From: DATMRS01 sp035566015 | GTDB lineage: Bacteria; Pseudomonadota; Alphaproteobacteria; Sphingomonadales; Sphingomonadaceae | Reading direction: 5' to 3' | Length of the DNA: 64,000 bases | Assembly: GCA_035566015.1 (NCBI GenBank) | Contig: DATMRS010000009.1 | Location: forward strand, 62,001-126,000 | In this document: in pieces, positions 53,071-64,000 of the stretch | Numbering within the stretch: position 1 is the stretch's first letter | How the letters are laid out: each line of letters begins with the position of its first letter | Notes under the pieces: model-generated | The model's database searches: none | What the model was told of the DNA's origin: nothing | The model's input: only the letters and a program-made list of their open reading frames with translations | Translations under genes and position numbers: made by a program

Positions 53071-54152
53071 CAGTCGCCGATATTGGCGAGCCGCGCGGCC
53101 TCGTCCTCGGCGATCAGCGCGGCGACAAGCTCCTCCAGCCCCGGCCCTTCCAAGATTTCGGGCAGGCGGTGGAGGGTGAGGCCGATGCGGTGATCGGTGA
53201 CGCGGCCCTGCGGGAAATTATAGGTGCGGATGCGTTCCGAACGGTCGCCCGATCCGACCATCGACTTGCGCGCGCCCGCCCGCTCGCTGGCCAGCTTCTC
53301 GCGCTCCAGCTCATAGAGGCGCGCGCGCAGCACCTTCAGCGCCTTCGCCTTGTTCTTGTGCTGCGATTTCTCGTCCTGCTGGGTGACGACGAGGCCGGTC
53401 GGGACATGCGTGATCCTCACCGCGCTGTCGGTGGTGTTCACATGCTGCCCGCCCGCGCCGGAGGAACGGAAGACGTCGATGCGAAGGTCTTTCTCGTCGA
53501 TCTGCACGTCGACGTCCTCGGGCTCGGGCAGCACCGCCACCGTTGCCGCCGAGGTATGGATGCGCCCGCCGCTTTCGGTGACGGGCACGCGCTGGACGCG
53601 GTGGACGCCGCTTTCGAATTTCAGCCGCGCGAACACGCCCGTGCCCGAGACGGAGGCGACGACCTCCTTGAAGCCGCCCAGTTCGGCCGGGCTCGCCGAG
53701 ATCAACTCGACGCGCCAGCCGCGTTCCTCGGCATAACGCTGGTACATGCGAAAGAGGTCGCCCGCGAACAGGGCCGCCTCGTCGCCGCCGGTGCCCGCGC
53801 GGATTTCGAGCATCGCCGGCAGGTCGTCCGCCGCATCGCGCGGCAGCAGGCGGAGCGCCAGCGTGCGTTCGGCCTCGGGCAGGCGGCCCCTTATGTCGGC
53901 CAGCTCCTCCGCCGCCATCGCGCGCAGTTCCGCTTCGCTGCCGGCATCCTCGGCCATCGCCGCCAGCATCTCCGCTTCGTCGCGCAGCCGGCGCACCTCG
54001 CCCGCCGCCGCCGCGACCGGCTCGACCTCGGCATATTCTTTCGAAAGCGCGACGAAGCGCTCGGCCGAAAGGTCGCCACGCGCCATCGCGGCCTGCAATT
54101 CGTCGCGCCGCGCCTCGATCTGCGCGATCCGCTCCGCCGGGATCGACACCAT
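53070..54152 (-). CDS. prfA: peptide chain release factor 1
   Basis: A 360-residue release factor reading UAA and UAG. The codon-recognition tripeptide is PVT at 190-192 (VHRVQRVPVTESGGRIHTS), the RF1 form. The catalytic GGQ is at 234-236 (SSGAGGQHVNTTDS). It overlaps hisS upstream and prmC downstream by 1 bp each, so the three genes are translated in series. Confidence 0.96.
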   Translation of the reverse strand: MVSIPAERIAQIEARRDELQAAMARGDLSAERFVALSKEYAEVEPVAAAAGEVRRLRDEAEMLAAMAEDAGSEAELRAMAAEELADIRGRLPEAERTLALRLLPRDAADDLPAMLEIRAGTGGDEAALFAGDLFRMYQRYAEERGWRVELISASPAELGGFKEVVASVSGTGVFARLKFESGVHRVQRVPVTESGGRIHTSAATVAVLPEPEDVDVQIDEKDLRIDVFRSSGAGGQHVNTTDSAVRITHVPTGLVVTQQDEKSQHKNKAKALKVLRARLYELEREKLASERAGARKSMVGSGDRSERIRTYNFPQGRVTDHRIGLTLHRLPEILEGPGLEELVAALIAEDEAARLANIGD

Positions 54153-55399
54153 CAGGCCGAAACCGCCGCGATGAGACGATCGAGCGCGACTTCGGCCTGC
54201 GTACCCGCCGCCAGATCCTTCACCGCGACGACGCCACGGCCCAGTTCCTCATCGCCCAGGATCACCGCGAAGCGCGCGCCCCAGGCGTCGGCCTTCTGCA
54301 TCCGCCGCTTCATATTGCCCTTATAGGCCATGTCTGCGGAAATTCCGGCACCGCGCAGTGTCGCCAACAGCCCGATAGCCGCCGCCTCAGCCGCTTCGCC
54401 CAGCGGCACCAGCGCGACGCGCACGCTCTCGGGCGTCGGCGCGTCGATCAGCATCGCCAGCCGCTCGATCCCCGCCGCCCAGCCGACCGCCGGCGTATGC
54501 GGGCCGCCCAGTGCCTCGATCAGCCCGTCATAGCGGCCGCCGCCCAGCACCGTACCCTGCGAGCCCAGCCGATCGGTGACGAACTCGAACGCGGTATGGC
54601 GGTAATAATCGAGCCCGCGCACCAGCCGCGCATTGCGCGTCCATTTGACGCCGGCCGCGTCCAGCCCCTTCGTCACCTTCTCGAAGAAGGCGCCCGCCTC
54701 AGCCGACATATGCGCGTCGATTTCGGGCGCGGCCTCGGCCACCGGCCGATCGCGCGGGTCCTTCGAATCGAGAATGCGCAGCGGATTGCGCTCCAGCCGC
54801 TCAAGGCTTTCCGGCGACAAGGCGTCGCGCGCCTCGTCGAAATGGCGGATCAGCGCCTGCCGCCACGCCTCGCGCGTCTCCGAATCGCCCAGCGTGTTGA
54901 GCGTCAGCGTAACGCCATCGGCGACGCCCAGCTCACGCAGCAGCTGATCGGCGAAGACCAGCAGCTCGACATCCGCCGCCGGCTCGGCCGCGCCGATGAT
55001 CTCCGCATCAAGCTGATGAAACTGGCGGAAGCGCCCTTTCTGCGGCCGCTCATAGCGAAAGAGAGGCCCGTGCGTCGCCGCCTTGAGCGGCGCGTGCTGC
55101 TGCCACCCCTCGGTCAGATAGGCGCGCGCGATCCCGGCGGTGAATTCGGGCCTGAGCGTCAGCGAATCGCCACCGCGATCCTCGAACGTGTACATTTCCT
55201 TCGACACGACGTCGGTCGTCTCGCCCAGCGAGCGCGCGAACACCGCCGTCGCCTCGAACACCGGCACCTCGACGCGGCCGAAGCCGTACAATCGCCGCAC
55301 CTCCTCGAAGATACCGATCACCTTATGGAATCGCGCCGCCTGCTCACCCAGCATGTCCTGGGTGCCGCGCACCGCTCTCGGGGTTTCAATCCTGCTCAT
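54152..55399 (-). CDS. hisS: histidyl-tRNA synthetase
   Basis: A 415-residue class II synthetase. Motif 2 is in LFRYERPQKGRFRQFHQLDAEI and the His-binding LVRGLDYYRHTAFEF and GGGRYDGL follow; motif 3 is in VGWAAGIERLAML. A C-terminal anticodon domain closes the protein. First gene of hisS-prfA-prmC, divergent from ppa. Confidence 0.96.
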   Translation of the reverse strand: MSRIETPRAVRGTQDMLGEQAARFHKVIGIFEEVRRLYGFGRVEVPVFEATAVFARSLGETTDVVSKEMYTFEDRGGDSLTLRPEFTAGIARAYLTEGWQQHAPLKAATHGPLFRYERPQKGRFRQFHQLDAEIIGAAEPAADVELLVFADQLLRELGVADGVTLTLNTLGDSETREAWRQALIRHFDEARDALSPESLERLERNPLRILDSKDPRDRPVAEAAPEIDAHMSAEAGAFFEKVTKGLDAAGVKWTRNARLVRGLDYYRHTAFEFVTDRLGSQGTVLGGGRYDGLIEALGGPHTPAVGWAAGIERLAMLIDAPTPESVRVALVPLGEAAEAAAIGLLATLRGAGISADMAYKGNMKRRMQKADAWGARFAVILGDEELGRGVVAVKDLAAGTQAEVALDRLIAAVSA

Positions 55400-55479
55400 C
55401 GTGCGCGCGCTCTAAAGCAGGACGCCGCTTTGGAGAAGCGTCTTGAGATCGTCGCGAACCGCGCCTATTGCGCCGCAAC

Positions 55480-56016
55480 ATGAACATCGATCTCATCCCC
55501 GTCGGCGATAATCCGCCCGAGAGCCTGAACGTCATCATCGAAGTGCCCACCGGCGGCGAACCGGTGAAGTACGAGTTCGACAAGAAATCGGGGGCGCTGT
55601 TCGTTGATCGAATCCTGCATACGCCGATGCGCTATCCGGCCAATTACGGCTTCGTGCCGCACACCTTATCGCCAGACGGCGATCCGCTCGACGCGCTGGT
55701 GGTCGCACGCAGCCCGTTCATGCCCGGCTGCGTCGTGCGCGCGCGGCCGATCGCGGTGCTGATGCTGGAGGATGAGGCCGGCGGCGACGAGAAGCTGCTC
55801 ACCGTGCCGGTCGACGCGACCTTCCCTTATTACACCAAGGTCGGCGAGAAGGACGATCTGCCCGAGATCGTGATGCAGCAGATCGAGCATTTCTTCACCC
55901 ACTATAAGGACCTTGAGGCGAAGAAGTGGGTCCGCGTCGGCACCTGGGGCGACGCCTGCGCCGCCCGCCAGATCATCATCGAGGCGATCGCGCGCGCCAA
56001 AGCCGCCAAGGCCTGA
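55480..56016 (+). CDS. ppa: inorganic pyrophosphatase, family I
   Basis: A 178-residue enzyme hydrolysing PPi. VIIEVPTGGEPVKYEFDKKSG, RYPANYGFVPHTL, DGDPLDALV (acidic metal site) and KVGEKDDLPEI are family I signatures. The start at 55480 (MNIDLIPVGDNPPE) is preferred; a TTG at 55468 would add only MRRN. Confidence 0.96.
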   Translation: MNIDLIPVGDNPPESLNVIIEVPTGGEPVKYEFDKKSGALFVDRILHTPMRYPANYGFVPHTLSPDGDPLDALVVARSPFMPGCVVRARPIAVLMLEDEAGGDEKLLTVPVDATFPYYTKVGEKDDLPEIVMQQIEHFFTHYKDLEAKKWVRVGTWGDACAARQIIIEAIARAKAAKA

Positions 56017-56073
56017 CGCTACCGGGAGCCGCGCCATCGGTTGGCTCCCGAACAACGGCCCGTTCCCCACCCT

Positions 56074-56096
56074 CCGTCATTCCCGAAGGCGGGAAT
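56074..56096. repeat. family I REP-like unit, single
   Basis: CCGTCATTCCCGAAGGCGGG then AAT: one half-unit, placed 46 bp before a complete pair. The gap 56017-56356 between ppa and rpoC (340 bp, convergent) holds only repeats and a terminator. Confidence 0.75.
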
Positions 56097-56141
56097 CCAT
56101 AATCGGCAGCGTTCGCCTTCAAGGCAACGCCGCGGAAGCAT

Positions 56142-56234
56142 CCGTCACCCCGGCGAAAGCCGGGGCTCACGGACTCGGCTCGTCTCCTCATGGAGCGACC
56201 GCATCCGTGGATTCCGGCTTTCGCCGGAATGACG
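56142..56234. repeat. family I REP-like composite repeat (93 bp pair)
   Basis: Left GTCACCCCGGCGAAAGCCGG, right ATTCCGGCTTTCGCCGGAAT, with spacer containing CTCGGCTCG as at 44551-44646. It lies between convergent ppa and rpoC. Confidence 0.87.
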
Positions 56235-56292
56235 AATGACGGGAATGGAAGCGAGCCCCGCACCAGTGCTGCGGTAATACCCCACCAAAAAG

Positions 56293-56330
56293 AAAGGCCG
56301 CCGCTCCCGACAGGAGCGACGGCCTTTTCT
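56293..56330 (-). terminator. terminator of the rpoBC operon
   Basis: AAAGGCCGCCGCTCC/GGAGCGACGGCCTTT form a 15-bp stem with one mismatch. On the minus strand the stem is followed by CTTTTT, a proper T-tract; on the plus strand a shorter T-run exists, so it may also serve ppa. Confidence 0.85.
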
Positions 56331-56356
56331 CTTGGCAGGCCCGGCGGGCGAGGGGT

Positions 56357-60601
<4,245 letters not shown>

Positions 60602-60613
60602 CTTGAACTCCTT

Positions 60614-60652
60614 GGCCCCTCCCCTTGAAGGGGAGGGGTTGGGGTGGGGGCC
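60614..60652. repeat. family II palindromic repeat, copy A in the rpoB-rpoC gap
   Basis: The hairpin CCCCTCCCC-TTGAA-GGGGAGGGG with tail TTGGGGTGGGGGCC. Its outer edge is only 13 bp before the rpoC start codon, overlapping the region just upstream of the rpoC ribosome-binding site. Confidence 0.8.
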
Positions 60653-60686
60653 TGTCCTCCAGACACCCACCGGAATTACCTGGGGC

Positions 60687-60725
60687 GAGGCCCCACCCCA
60701 ATCCCCCCCCTGAAGGGGAGAGGCT
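60687..60725. repeat. family II palindromic repeat, copy B in the rpoB-rpoC gap
   Basis: The tail GGCCCCACCCCAAT then CCCCCCCCTGAAGGGGAGAG, in inverted order relative to copy A and 34 bp from it. It begins 9 bp after the rpoB stop. The two tails can pair with each other, making a larger structure. Confidence 0.78.
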
Positions 60726-60733
60726 TGAGGCGT

Positions 60734-64000
<3,267 letters not shown>

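Noticed and set aside
60602..60670. Longer rpoC start at 60670
   Set aside because: The added 23 residues come from the family II repeat. The ATG at 60601 has a good ribosome-binding site and the family N-terminus.

Overview
The window is 64 kb of GC-rich chromosome from an alphaproteobacterium, most likely Sphingomonadales (Sphingomonas or a close relative). The evidence is a PEP-CTERM protein of the PEPxxW type, MipZ, plant-type GshA, class I LysRS, a DUF4167 protein after hisS-prfA-prmC, the rpmF-plsX-fabH-ihfA-merR cluster, RcnB-family proteins and a very large TonB receptor. I see no rRNA, tRNA, CRISPR array, prophage, transposase or integrase. Most of the window is core genome with small accessory patches. 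These calls rest on reading translations and motifs; no database search was run.

Layout. 1-6.1 kb: the N-terminal part of HrpB (cut by the window edge), a PEP-CTERM protein behind a candidate sigma-54 promoter, polyprenyl diphosphate synthase, chorismate mutase, an SLC13-type permease and a proline-rich membrane protein. 6.4-13.9 kb: the most accessory-looking part. A membrane-anchored winged-helix protein faces a three-gene operon (CcoP-like diheme cytochrome c, SurA/parvulin-like isomerase, HupE/UreJ) that is divergent from a 1016-residue TonB receptor. 14-18.8 kb: a CNNM/CBS (HlyC/CorC) protein, an OmpA-like lipoprotein and a PepSY - response regulator - histidine kinase operon. 18.8-26.9 kb: Uup ABC-F ATPase, GshA, RsmE, a dihydroorotase-family protein, YgfZ and two tandem RcnB-like genes. 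26.9-32.5 kb: class I LysRS, a membrane protein translationally coupled to an XPD/DinG-type helicase, and SixA.

32.6-35.6 kb: rpmF-plsX-fabH-ihfA-merR. 35.8-44.5 kb: MAPEG protein, MBL hydrolase, fused PabB-PabC, aspartate aminotransferase, exported MsrA, PanC divergent from MipZ plus a J-domain protein, and phosphoglucomutase/phosphomannomutase. 44.7-50.8 kb: a small Tyr/Pro-rich secreted protein, a DUF2239 protein, two members of the ligase-associated DNA-repair set (exonuclease and PdeM) on either side of the (p)ppGpp synthetase/hydrolase, an FKBP and ribosomal protein S21. 51.2-56 kb: DUF4167, prmC-prfA-hisS and inorganic pyrophosphatase. 56.3-64 kb: rpoC and most of rpoB, cut by the window end.

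Two families of palindromic repeats are scattered between genes. Family I is a REP-like unit that occurs six times as a pair of very constant length (93-97 bp), once as a degenerate pair and three times as single units. Six of its nine loci lie between convergent genes. Family II is a CCCCTCCCC...GGGGAGGGG hairpin with a GGTTGGGGTGGGG tail. It occurs once after ompA and as a facing pair inside the rpoB-rpoC gap.

The best candidates for undescribed biology are the cytochrome-isomerase-HupE/TonB locus, the PEP-CTERM sigma-54-type promoter, a ribosome-binding-site hairpin before the DUF2239 gene, a 20-bp box shared by an OmpA lipoprotein gene and an RcnB gene, and the palindromes inside rpoBC. 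I did not find one obviously new multi-gene defence or mobile system.
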